From: Minicystis rosea
Lineage (GTDB): Bacteria; Myxococcota_A; Polyangia; Polyangiales; Polyangiaceae
DNA length: 64,000 nucleotides
Assembly: GCA_001931535.1 (NCBI GenBank)
Contig: CP016211.1
Coordinates: 4,182,501 to 4,246,500 of the forward strand
Direction: 5' to 3'
Shown here: positions 43,991 through 52,400 of the stretch, piece after piece
Layout of the letters: every line of letters starts with the position of its first letter
Numbering within the stretch: the stretch's first letter is position 1
Made by a program: the position numbers and the translations under genes
The notes under the pieces: model-generated
Told to the model about the DNA's origin: nothing
Seen by the model: the letters and a program-made list of their open reading frames with translations, nothing else
Database searches by the model: none

Positions 43991-44443
43991 GCGCGCCCTC
44001 ATAGTCCACGCGCCGCAGCCTCGCGCGAGAGAGCAGGTTACCGACGCGAACGAGCCATCGCTCCGGCCCGAGGCGGCACATTGCCCATGGAAGCCGGCCT
44101 CCTGCGACATTCGTTTGAGCTCCAACGATTGACGCCGGACGCGCTCGCTCCGCGCTGCAGCGTGGATCGTTTGCTCGAGCTCTCGAGCTCCAACGATGTC
44201 CGGCGCTGCAGGTGGCCGGGACGCTCGGAGAGCACGCCCTGGGGCGCGCCCCCCGCCGGCCTGATCGTCGCGGCCGGTCTCGGCGGAATCGTGCTCCAAG
44301 CGCCCCTCGAGCCCGGCCCCGCGGGGCCTTGGGCGCGCGATGTTCCGACGCTCGTCGATACGGTGATCTGCCGCCCTGCCCCATGTCGCGAGGGGCAGCC
44401 TGACGGCTCGCGCTGCGTGGGGAACACGCACTAAGATGACGGC
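43991..44443. other. Divergent intergenic region with repeats
   Basis: About 450 bases between the serine hydrolase and propeller lipoprotein starts. It holds copy B of the 16-bp repeat (44113-44128) and a shorter partial copy, GAGCTCCAACGA, at 44185-44196. No gene is supported. Confidence 0.5.
44113..44128 (+). repeat. 16-bp direct repeat flanking the serine hydrolase gene, copy B
   Basis: GTTTGAGCTCCAACGA, identical to copy A at 42794-42809 and in the same orientation, 123 bases upstream of the hydrolase start. A 12-base partial copy follows at 44185-44196. Confidence 0.6.
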
Positions 44444-45652
44444 ATGCGCATCACCGTCGCGTCGTTTCCCGTGCTCGCCATGGCCGCGCTCTCACTCGCT
44501 GCGTGCAGCGGTGGGACGGAGCAGCCGAACCCGCTCAGGCCGGCCGAGGCCACGCTCGCCGATCCCATCGACGTGATCCCCTTCACCACGCCGCCCGCGG
44601 GCGTGGTGACGCAGCCGGCGAACAACAACCTCGACGTCGTCGAGCACGACGGCCGCTTCTACTTGGCCTTCCGCACCGCGCCGAGCCACTTCGCCAGCGC
44701 CGACACCGAGATGTACATCGTGAGCTCGACCGACCAGACGAATTGGACGCTCGAGCAGAAGTTCAGCATGGGGACCGATCTGCGCGAGCCGCGGTTCCTC
44801 TCCTTCGACGGCAAGCTGTTCTTCTACTTCTCGGTGCTCGGCAAAGACCCGTTGAAGTTCGAGCCGCAGGGCGTGCGCATGAGCCAGTATCAGAGCCCGG
44901 GAAAATGGACCGAGCCGATGACGGTCTTCGATCCGGGCATCATCCTCTGGCGGTCCAAGACCGTCGCCGGCAAACCGTATCTCGTGGGCTACATCGGCGG
45001 CGGCAACATCTACGAGGTCAACGGCGAGCCCATCACCATTCATTGGCTGACGACGAAAGACGGCGCGACCTTCGAGCCGGTGGTGCCCGGCCACGAGATC
45101 GTCGAGACCGGCGGCGGATCCGAGACGGATTTCGTCTTCCTCGACGACGGCGCCCTCGTCGCCGTCACGCGCAACGAGGCCGGCGACGAGACCGGCTGGG
45201 GCTCCAAGATCTGCCGCGCGGAGGCCGCCGATCTCGGGACGTGGAAGTGCGTCCACGATCCGAAGAAATACGACTCGCCCCTCATGTTCCGCGACGGCGC
45301 GCACATCTACCTCGTGGGCCGCCGCAACGTGACCGACACCGGCAATTACGATCTCGGTCAGGACGACCTCTCGGCGCACGATCAAACCTCCACGTACGAG
45401 GTCACCTATTCGTTCGCGCCCAAACGCTGTTCGCTCTGGGAGGTGGATCCCGTGAAGCTCGAGGTCTCGTTGTTGAAGGATCTCCCCTCCCACGGCGACA
45501 CCTGCTTCCCCGGCCTGCTCTCGCACGGCGACGGCAAATACACGATCTACAACTACACCTCTCCGCTCGACGCCCAAGACGAGGATTGGAACTGGATCAA
45601 GGGCCAGGGGCTGCCGACCAACATCTATCGCATCGGGCTCGAAGTGCCCTGA
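44444..45652 (+). CDS. Beta-propeller-like (GH43/sialidase-fold) lipoprotein
   Basis: 402 residues. Signal with lipobox LAAC (about residue 21). The mature part has repeated strand patterns such as DVVEHDGRFYLAFRTAP, EMYIVSSTDQTNWTLE, LREPRFLSFDGKLFFYFSV and DSPLMFRDGAHIYLVGRR. These blade-like repeats (D-G-x-x-Y/F-x-x-Y/F) recall five-bladed propellers of glycoside hydrolase families 43/32/33. The catalytic acids cannot be fixed by eye. It may hydrolyse or bind glycans at the surface. The next gene starts 12 bases after the stop, so they form an operon. Confidence 0.8.
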   Translation: MRITVASFPVLAMAALSLAACSGGTEQPNPLRPAEATLADPIDVIPFTTPPAGVVTQPANNNLDVVEHDGRFYLAFRTAPSHFASADTEMYIVSSTDQTNWTLEQKFSMGTDLREPRFLSFDGKLFFYFSVLGKDPLKFEPQGVRMSQYQSPGKWTEPMTVFDPGIILWRSKTVAGKPYLVGYIGGGNIYEVNGEPITIHWLTTKDGATFEPVVPGHEIVETGGGSETDFVFLDDGALVAVTRNEAGDETGWGSKICRAEAADLGTWKCVHDPKKYDSPLMFRDGAHIYLVGRRNVTDTGNYDLGQDDLSAHDQTSTYEVTYSFAPKRCSLWEVDPVKLEVSLLKDLPSHGDTCFPGLLSHGDGKYTIYNYTSPLDAQDEDWNWIKGQGLPTNIYRIGLEVP

Positions 45653-45664
45653 TATCCTGCGCGC

Positions 45665-46282
45665 ATGCCGTCTCCCAGAAAGGCGTCGCCTCCTCGTCGC
45701 AAGATCCTCTGGCTCGTCCTGCCGCCGGTGCTCGTCTTCGTGGGCCTCGCGCTCTACGGCCTGTTCGTCGGCTACCACGTGGCGGTGAAGCCGGGGGATC
45801 GCGAGCGCCTCGTCACCATCGAGGACATCACCGCGCGCCTCCCCGCCGTCACCCGCGCAGCCTCGGCGCCCGAGAAGCTCGAGCGCCTCTGGCACACCGA
45901 CGCCAGCATCGAGATCTCCTACGAATACGACGGCGCGGAGACGGCCACGCCGGTCTACATCACGAGCACCGTGAGCCAATCGCTGTCGAGCCGCGACGCC
46001 GCCGGCGAATACTTCGGCTACACCGCCGGCGTGAAGGTGGGCGCCGCCGTCTCCGGCGCGGGCCTGAAAGAGACGCCGCGCGACGATCTCCTCAAGTGGG
46101 GAGACGAATCCCGATCGACCGTGCTCGTGTCCGATGGACAGCCCGCCGGCAATTACTTCATCGCGCGGAAGGGCTCGCGCATCTTCATCTTCATGGTGAG
46201 CGGCGTTTGCTTCGAGGAGCCCGAAGCCTTCCGCGCCCTCATCCTGCCGCGCCTCGAGCGCATGGCAGCGTCTTCGCTTTGA
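45665..46282 (+). CDS. Membrane-anchored protein of unknown function
   Basis: 205 residues. A basic start (PSPRKASPPRRK) and one membrane helix (ILWLVLPPVLVFVGLALYGLFVGY, about 14-37) are followed by a periplasmic domain with alternating strands (SIEISYEYDGAETATPVYITSTVSQ, YFIARKGSRIFIFMVSGVCFEE). The family is not recognised. It is the second gene of a unit with the propeller lipoprotein, so both probably act at the envelope. Confidence 0.75.
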   Translation: MPSPRKASPPRRKILWLVLPPVLVFVGLALYGLFVGYHVAVKPGDRERLVTIEDITARLPAVTRAASAPEKLERLWHTDASIEISYEYDGAETATPVYITSTVSQSLSSRDAAGEYFGYTAGVKVGAAVSGAGLKETPRDDLLKWGDESRSTVLVSDGQPAGNYFIARKGSRIFIFMVSGVCFEEPEAFRALILPRLERMAASSL

Positions 46283-46458
46283 CGAGCACGCATGGTGGAT
46301 TCGACCGTCGCGTCGTGTGACGTGACCGGCTGAACGGCTCGCAGATCCGGTGAAGCGCCGCATCTCGATCGTATCGTTCTTCCATACAATCGCATCTGGA
46401 TCAGATCGATTGTCGAATCGGCGCGCGGAACGTATCGATCGCAGCATCGGAGGTGGTC

Positions 46459-46989
46459 ATGCGTAACTTGGCCGGGATGCTTGCCGTGGGTGCGCTCGTG
46501 CTCGCGGGGATTGGATGCGGGGAGCAAGGGGGGAATACGGGTGGAGGCGGCGCGGGCGGAAGCACGAGCCATGGCGGCGCGGGCGGAAGCACGAGCAGCA
46601 GCAGCACGACGAGCAGCGGAACCACGACGAGCACGGGGACCACGAGCAGCAGCAGCGGCGGCTCGCAGGCTCCCACGTTTGCAGATGTCTTCGAGAAGGT
46701 GTTCAAGCCCGCCAACTGCACCAATGGATCGTGCCATTACGGTGCCGGCTTCAGCCTCACGTCGAAGGAGAACGCGATCGCGGCGTTGGTCGGCACCGCG
46801 GCATCGGGACCTGGGTGCCCCGACATCGACCGCGTGACCCCCGGCGATCCCGAGCACAGCCTGCTTTATCTCAAGGTGTCGATGGCCACGCCGCCCTGCG
46901 GCAACCGAATGCCGCCCAGCGACACGCATCTCGATGCCTCCCAAATCGAGCTGATCCGCGCCTGGATCGAGGCCGGCGCGCCGGAGTGA
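46459..46989 (+). CDS. Cytochrome-like lipoprotein with CX4CH motif
   Basis: 176 residues; ATG 46459 has GGAGG 5 bases ahead. Lipobox GIGC near residue 19, a Gly/Ser/Thr linker of about 50 residues, then a small domain. It contains NCTNGSCHYG, where the two cysteines are four residues apart rather than two as in the usual CxxCH. MPPSDTHL and a final helix IELIRAWIEAGAP follow, as in the related lipoprotein at 22247. Haem binding by CX4CH is known but rare, so it may be a cytochrome or a haem-less relative. A hairpin begins 10 bases after the stop. Confidence 0.8.
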   Translation: MRNLAGMLAVGALVLAGIGCGEQGGNTGGGGAGGSTSHGGAGGSTSSSSTTSSGTTTSTGTTSSSSGGSQAPTFADVFEKVFKPANCTNGSCHYGAGFSLTSKENAIAALVGTAASGPGCPDIDRVTPGDPEHSLLYLKVSMATPPCGNRMPPSDTHLDASQIELIRAWIEAGAPE

Positions 46990-46998
46990 TCGCACGCT

Positions 46999-47040
46999 CG
47001 TGAGCGCTCGCTCCGCGCTTCGGGCAGAGGCGCGCTCACG
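46999..47040 (+). terminator. Hairpin after the CX4CH lipoprotein gene
   Basis: CGTGAGCGC (46999-47007) and GCGCTCACG (47032-47040) form a 9-bp stem around a 24-base loop. The right arm overlaps the last codons of the convergent minus-strand gene. Confidence 0.4.
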
Positions 47041-47881
47041 CGCCGAACGGAACCGAGGCTCGCACGGAAAAAGGCTCCTCTCCAGATCGAGCGAGCAGCT
47101 CCACGCTGCGGACGGGAAACACGATGGGCTGCCACTCGGCCTGCCATGCGGCCATGTGCACCTCGGCCTCGTGAGCGCCGCGGGCCTGCGCGATCGACAG
47201 GTGCGGTGTGAAGCCCGACGCGGAGATCCGGCTCTGCTCGTTGCAGCGCGGAAACAATGCTTCGAGCATCGCCTGGAGCGTCACGAGGGCATTTTCGGGA
47301 TCGCTCTCCGGGCGCAGCCAAACGGTGCTGCTGGCGCGGTGATCGAAGCGGCGGAATTCGGCGAGGGTCACCGTGAACGCGGATTGCGCGCGCAGCGCGG
47401 CCGCGATCGTCTTCTTGGCCTCGGCAAAGAGGGACTCGGGCACGAAGCCATAAAGCAGGTTCACGTGCGGCATCCAGCGCTCGACGTGGCGGTCGTGGCG
47501 CACGCGGATGGCCTGAATCGGAGCCCAGACGTCCTCGGGAGGGACGAGGGCGAGCGCGCTCCGATGCACGGGCTTCGCTTCCGCTGCCCGCTCGGTGGAG
47601 GCCGGCCGCGCGCGCGGCAAGCGGTCGATGCGCGCGCGCCGATCCCAGACGAAGATGGTGCCCTGCCGGTAATATCGAATCCGGTGCCAGGGAATCTCGC
47701 CGCCGGGCACGAAGAGCGGATAGGGCACCTCCTCGATGCGCGCGTCCCGCGTTTCGTAGCCGATGACGAACGCGGCCGGATCGAGGCGCGGGTCCCAACG
47801 GATCTGGTGATGAATCTCCTCGCTCGGCCGCAGCTTCTCCCGCGGCGGGCCCGGCTCCGTTCGATCTCCCGGCTTGCGCAT
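47036..47881 (-). CDS. MJ1316-domain and 2H phosphoesterase fusion, predicted RNA-end processing
   Basis: 281 residues from ATG 47881; an in-frame ATG at 47956 would add 25. Residues about 15-85 match the MJ1316/DUF504 domain: IHHQIRWDPRLDPAAFVIGYETRD, PWHRIRYYRQGTIFVWDRRARID. That domain is predicted to recognise RNA 2',3'-cyclic phosphate ends. Residues 110-281 are a 2H phosphoesterase (LigT-like) fold with motifs HVNL (about 143) and HLSI (about 236). The first motif has Asn where Ser/Thr is usual. Known 2H enzymes open cyclic phosphates or ligate RNA. The fusion suggests binding and processing of RNA breaks. Single gene. Confidence 0.82.
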   Translation of the reverse strand: MRKPGDRTEPGPPREKLRPSEEIHHQIRWDPRLDPAAFVIGYETRDARIEEVPYPLFVPGGEIPWHRIRYYRQGTIFVWDRRARIDRLPRARPASTERAAEAKPVHRSALALVPPEDVWAPIQAIRVRHDRHVERWMPHVNLLYGFVPESLFAEAKKTIAAALRAQSAFTVTLAEFRRFDHRASSTVWLRPESDPENALVTLQAMLEALFPRCNEQSRISASGFTPHLSIAQARGAHEAEVHMAAWQAEWQPIVFPVRSVELLARSGEEPFSVRASVPFGA

Positions 47882-47966
47882 CGCAGGGGCGTTTAGCCGA
47901 CCGAGGCGCGGACGCCGACTACCGGGCGAGCGGACAAGCCATCTCCAGCCTCGCATCCGCTCGTGA

Positions 47967-48005
47967 AAAAGACGCGGAGGGATTCATTCTACCTCCGCGT
48001 CTTTT
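47967..48005 (-). terminator. Strong intrinsic terminator of the CBM48-esterase gene
   Basis: A 14-bp perfect stem (AAAAGACGCGGAGG and complement) with an 11-base loop. On the minus strand it ends in a run of five T (complement of 47966-47970). It lies about 55 bases beyond the stop of the gene ending at 48060, the only textbook terminator with a T-run in the window. Confidence 0.78.
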
Positions 48006-48059
48006 CGGGTCTTCGCGTCTTTGCCCTTGTCGTTCGAGTCTTTCTCTCTTCGACCGATC

Positions 48060-49037
48060 TCAAGCGCGCAGCGTGGACCAGTGGAACGCGAGGTGCGTGG
48101 GCAGCGTCGCGTGCCACAAGGGCCAATCGTGCGTTCCGTACGGCTCGTGATGGTCGGTGGCGATTCCGCGGGCGGCGAGCTCGCCGGCGACGGCGCGGCA
48201 AACGTCGACGATGGGCTCTTCGAGGCCACAGGAGATGCGATATCGCTGGCCGGCCTCGCGCATGGCGCCGGCGTGGGCGCGGATGGCGGCGAAGGTGCGA
48301 TCGTCGTGGCTGCCGCTCATGCTGCCGATCGAGCGGAAGACGTTGGAGCGCGTGGCGCCGAGAACGACCGAGGTGAAGCCGCCGGTGGAGAGGCCGTCGA
48401 GCGCGCGGTGCGAAGCGTCGGCGAGGGTGCGGTATTCGTAGTCGACGTGGCCCACGACGTCGCGCGCGAGGTAATCGGCGAAGCGGCCATCGCCGCGGAA
48501 GAGATCACCGTTGTCGCGGGGCATGACGACGATCATGTCGCCGATGACGCCCTCGCGGCGGAGGCGATCCATCGTGGTCGCGAGATCGCCTTTGTCGATC
48601 CAGGTCTTTTCCCAGTCGAGCGCGCCGTGGAGCAGATAGAGCACCGGAAAGCGACGGCTCGAGGTGGCGTAGGCGGGCGGGAGGTAGAGCACGTAGCCGC
48701 GCTCTTCGCCGAGCGCGGGGGAGCGGAAGCGGAGGTGCTGAATCGAGCCGCGGAGATCACCGCGGTGAAGGAGGGAGTTCTCCCCGCCGAGCCCATCGGG
48801 CCGGCGCGCGAGGTTCACGGGGTCGGCGATCCAGCGGCCGTCGACGATGAGCTTGTACTCGACGTCGCCGGGAGGCAGCGGGCCGACCTCGCCGAGAAAG
48901 CCCTCCTCCACACGACGGAGAGAGACCCCAGGCGCCTGCCAGCCGCAGAAGCTGCCGGTGACGGAGACGGCGCGGTGATCGCGCTGGGGATAAAAGAATG
49001 CGGCGCTGCCGTCCTCACGCACGTGGCTGAACAACAA
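48060..49037 (-). CDS. CBM48-like domain plus esterase (EsteraseD/enterobactin-esterase family)
   Basis: 325 residues from a TTG at 49037, chosen because a perfect AGGAGG lies 7 bases upstream and no ATG or GTG has one. No signal peptide is visible. Residues 5-85 look like an early-set CBM48 domain (AVSVTGSFCGWQAPGVSL, VEYKLIVDGRW). The rest is an Esterase D-type alpha/beta hydrolase: RRFPVLYLLHGALDWEKTWI, nucleophile in DGLSTGGFTSVVLGA, final His in GTHDWPLWHATLP. Similar proteins hydrolyse feruloyl or acyl esters of sugars, or siderophore esters. Confidence 0.87.
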   Translation of the reverse strand: MLFSHVREDGSAAFFYPQRDHRAVSVTGSFCGWQAPGVSLRRVEEGFLGEVGPLPPGDVEYKLIVDGRWIADPVNLARRPDGLGGENSLLHRGDLRGSIQHLRFRSPALGEERGYVLYLPPAYATSSRRFPVLYLLHGALDWEKTWIDKGDLATTMDRLRREGVIGDMIVVMPRDNGDLFRGDGRFADYLARDVVGHVDYEYRTLADASHRALDGLSTGGFTSVVLGATRSNVFRSIGSMSGSHDDRTFAAIRAHAGAMREAGQRYRISCGLEEPIVDVCRAVAGELAARGIATDHHEPYGTHDWPLWHATLPTHLAFHWSTLRA

Positions 49038-49400
49038 GGGTGTGCCTCCTTCGCTTCTCGCGGCCAGGCAGCATAGACGAGAACGCCCGCGCCGACAGCA
49101 GCACCGCGCGGGGAAGATGGGTTGTCGTCGCGTCGGAGGAGATTGCCAATCTCGACGCTGGTCTCCCATTCTTCTCTCCCATTCTTCATCGGCGCGCCAT
49201 TCGGCGTGGCAATGGAGGACGGCGCGCGCGGGCCAGAGGTGACGGCGCGGAAGGCATTCTCGCCAGCGGTCGGGACATGCAATCCGCCCCACAATCGGCT
49301 GGAGATGCGGCGAGATGCGTGGCCGTGAATCTCGGCGCGTGGCGGAGCAGGCCATGCGCGCCCACAAATTCGTATCGTTTTGGCGTAGTCTGCGGCTGTC
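49038..49400. other. Divergent intergenic region between esterase and Kelch-type surface protein
   Basis: About 363 bases with promoters for both directions. The ribosome-binding site of the TTG-start esterase gene is at 49045-49050. TCTCCCATTCTTC occurs twice in a row near 49164-49189. No gene is supported. Confidence 0.45.
49045..49050 (-). promoter_or_regulatory. Shine-Dalgarno site that decides a TTG start
   Basis: On the minus strand these bases read AGGAGG, followed by 7 bases and then TTG TTG. A perfect site at ideal distance with no competing ATG makes TTG at 49037 the best start for the esterase. Confidence 0.65.
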
Positions 49401-52400
49401 ATGCCCCACCCTTCTCTCCTCCGTATGCGGGGGAGGCGGGCCGCTTTGATCGCGCCTGCCCTTCTTTTGCTGCTCGCCCAAGGGTGCTCTCCGAGCGCCG
49501 CGCCACGCGACGCCGAAGGCGCCCTCGCCCTCGCGTTTCCGCGTCATGCACAGGCGGTGATCCAGCGCGGCACCGGCTTCGAGCTGCGTGATGGCACGCG
49601 TTTCGTGCCGCGCGCGCGAAGCCGCTTCGGGTTTGCGGCGGGGGCCGACGTGGAGCTGCCGATCGCGGCGGGCGAGCCGTTGGTGCTCCGCGGGGCCTCC
49701 GGGTTCGAGGCGCGCGTGCGCGAGGTCGGCGCCGCGGGCCCGGGGCGGTTGGTCGATCGCGCGGTGGCGTATGCGCGCGAAGGCGGAGCGTCGTTCTGGT
49801 CGACGGTCTCCGGCGGCGTGGAGGAGTGGGTGCACCTCGACGCGGGCCGGACGAGCGCCGACAAGCCCGCGCTCACGTGGACGATCGAGGGCGCGGAGGC
49901 GCGACAGAGCGGTGATCTCGTCGAGCTCGCGGACGCGGACGGCGTGGTGCAACTGCAGGTGACGGCGCCGGTGGCATATGCCGCGAGCGGGCGGCGCGTG
50001 CCGGTGCGGCTCACGGCGGCGGGCGTGTCGTCGATCGAGCTCTTCGTGGATGCGAACGGTGAAGCGGTGCTCATCGATCCGCTGTGGCTCACGGCCGCGT
50101 CGCTGCTCGCGCCGCGCTACGGACACAAGGACGCGGTGCTCGGCGACGGCACGATCCTCGTGGCCGGCGGCACGAGCGGCGGGCCGGCGAACGTCAGCCC
50201 GTCGACGATGATCTATCACCCGGGCGCGGACGTGTGGACGGGCACGATGCCGCTCAACTCGCCGCGCATGTGCCACACCGCGACCGATCTCGGCGATGGC
50301 TCGGCGCTCGTGGCCGGCGGCGTCGATCCGCTCGGGTATCTCATCAGCGACGTCGAGGTCTACGATCCGATCGCGGCCACGTGGGCTTTCGTGCCCAACC
50401 TGAATTACACGCACCTGAACCATGGAGCGACGCGGCTCCTCGATGGCACGATCCTCGTGACCGGCGGCCGCAGCGACGACGCCGTCGGCGGCAGCGGCCA
50501 GCCGGCGAGCAATCAAGGCCTGCTCGAAGCGGGAAACGATGGGGATTGCTGGCGCTTCCCCAAGGGCTTCACGACGTCCGCGACCGAGCGCTTCGATCCC
50601 AATGCCATCGGCAATGGCTGGCAGCTCGCCGCCTCGATGGCCCACGCGCGCGAGCGGCACACGGTCACGCGCCTCGCCGACGGTCACGTGCTCGCCGCGG
50701 GCGGCGAGGAGAATGGATTCATCCACGACTCGACCGAGATTTACGATCCGGTGGGGGACGCGTGGTCGTTCGGCGGGTGGATGAGCTCGCAGCGCGAGGA
50801 TCACACGGCCACGCTCCTCGACGACGGCACGGTGCTCATCGCCGGCGGCACCGATGGATCGGGCGCGCCCACGAGCACGGCCGACATCTTCATCTACGAT
50901 CCCAACGGCGGCGGGGGCAGCGGCAGCGGCGGCTCGGGATCTTTGTACATGACGGGATCGATGAGCACGCCGCGCGCGCAGCACACGGCGTCGCTCCTCC
51001 CGGACGGCACGGTGCTCGTCGCCGGCGGCACCGATGGGTTCTCGTCGCTCGCCACGGCGGAGATCTTCGATCCGCAGACCGGATTGTGGACCGACGTTCC
51101 TTCGATGACGACGCCGCGCGCGGTGCACACCGCGACGACGCTCGCTTCCGGCGCGGTCCTGGTGACGGGCGGCATGAACGAGCTCGGCGATGCGGTCACC
51201 GGGGCGGAGCTCTATTACTGGGCGTCGCCGCTCGGATCCGCGTGCGAAGGCGGGTCGATGTGCCAGAGCGGGTATTGCGTCGACGACGTGTGCTGTGACA
51301 GCGAGTGTTCGGCGACGGCGTGCCTCGCGTGCACGGCAACACTGAAGGGCGGTGGCCAAGACGGTGTTTGCGGCCCGGCCGCGGCGGGCACCAATCCGCA
51401 TCAGGACTGCGCCGACGAAGGCATGGATTCCTGCGGTCAGACCGGCGTTTGCAATGGCATGGGCGCGTGCGCGCTCTACGCGCCGGGCACCACCTGCAGC
51501 GAGCCCTACTGTCAGGGCAACACGGCATACGCCGCCGCGGCCTGCGACGGCAGTGGGAGCTGCAACCCGCCGACGGCGGTGCCGTGCGATCCGGGGCTGT
51601 GCGCGAACGGGCAGTGCAAGACGAGCTGTATCGACGACGGCGACTGCGCGGCGAGCGCGTATTGCAACGCGGGCACCTGCGCGCCGAAGAAGCCGACGGG
51701 CCAACCGTCGACCGCACCCAACGCTTGTCAGAGCGGATTCGCCACCGACGGCGTGTGCTGCGATGCGGCCTGCACGGGCTCGTGCGTCGCGTGCTCGGCG
51801 GCGAAGAAGGGCAGCGGCGTCGACGGCGCCTGCGGTCCGATCAAGGTCGGCACCGATCCGGACAGCGAATGCGCGAACCAAGGCTCGTCGTCGTGTGGAA
51901 CCGACGGCACCTGTGACGGCGCAGGCGCGTGCGCGTTCTACGCGGCGGGCACCGTGTGCGCGACCGGCACGTGCGTGGGGAGCACGGCCATCCAGCCGAG
52001 CTTGTGCGATGGGAGCGGCTCCTGCGTGCCCGGGAGCGCGACGAGCTGCGATCCGGCCGGATGCTCGGGCGGCGCGTGCCTCACGGGCTGCACGACCGAT
52101 CCGCAATGTGGAGGCTCGGCATATTGCAACGCGGGCACGTGCGCGCCGCAAAAGGCGCTCGGTCAGCCGGCGACCACGGCAAACCAATGTTTGAGCGGCG
52201 CCGTCGCCGACGGCGTGTGCTGCAACGTGCCCTGCACCGGCGCCTGCGTGGCGTGCACGGCGCTGCTCAAGGGCGGTGGGGCCGACGGTGTCTGTGGTCC
52301 GATCAAGGTCGGCACCGATCCCGACAACGAGTGTCCCAACCAAGGCACGGCGTCGTGCGGGACCAATGGCATGTGCGACGGCGCGGGCGCGTGCGCGCTC

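Noticed and set aside
46400..46450. Sigma-70 promoter TTGTCG-17-TATCGA before the CX4CH lipoprotein
   Set aside because: Spacing is right but the -10 matches only 3 of 6 bases; too weak in such GC-rich DNA.
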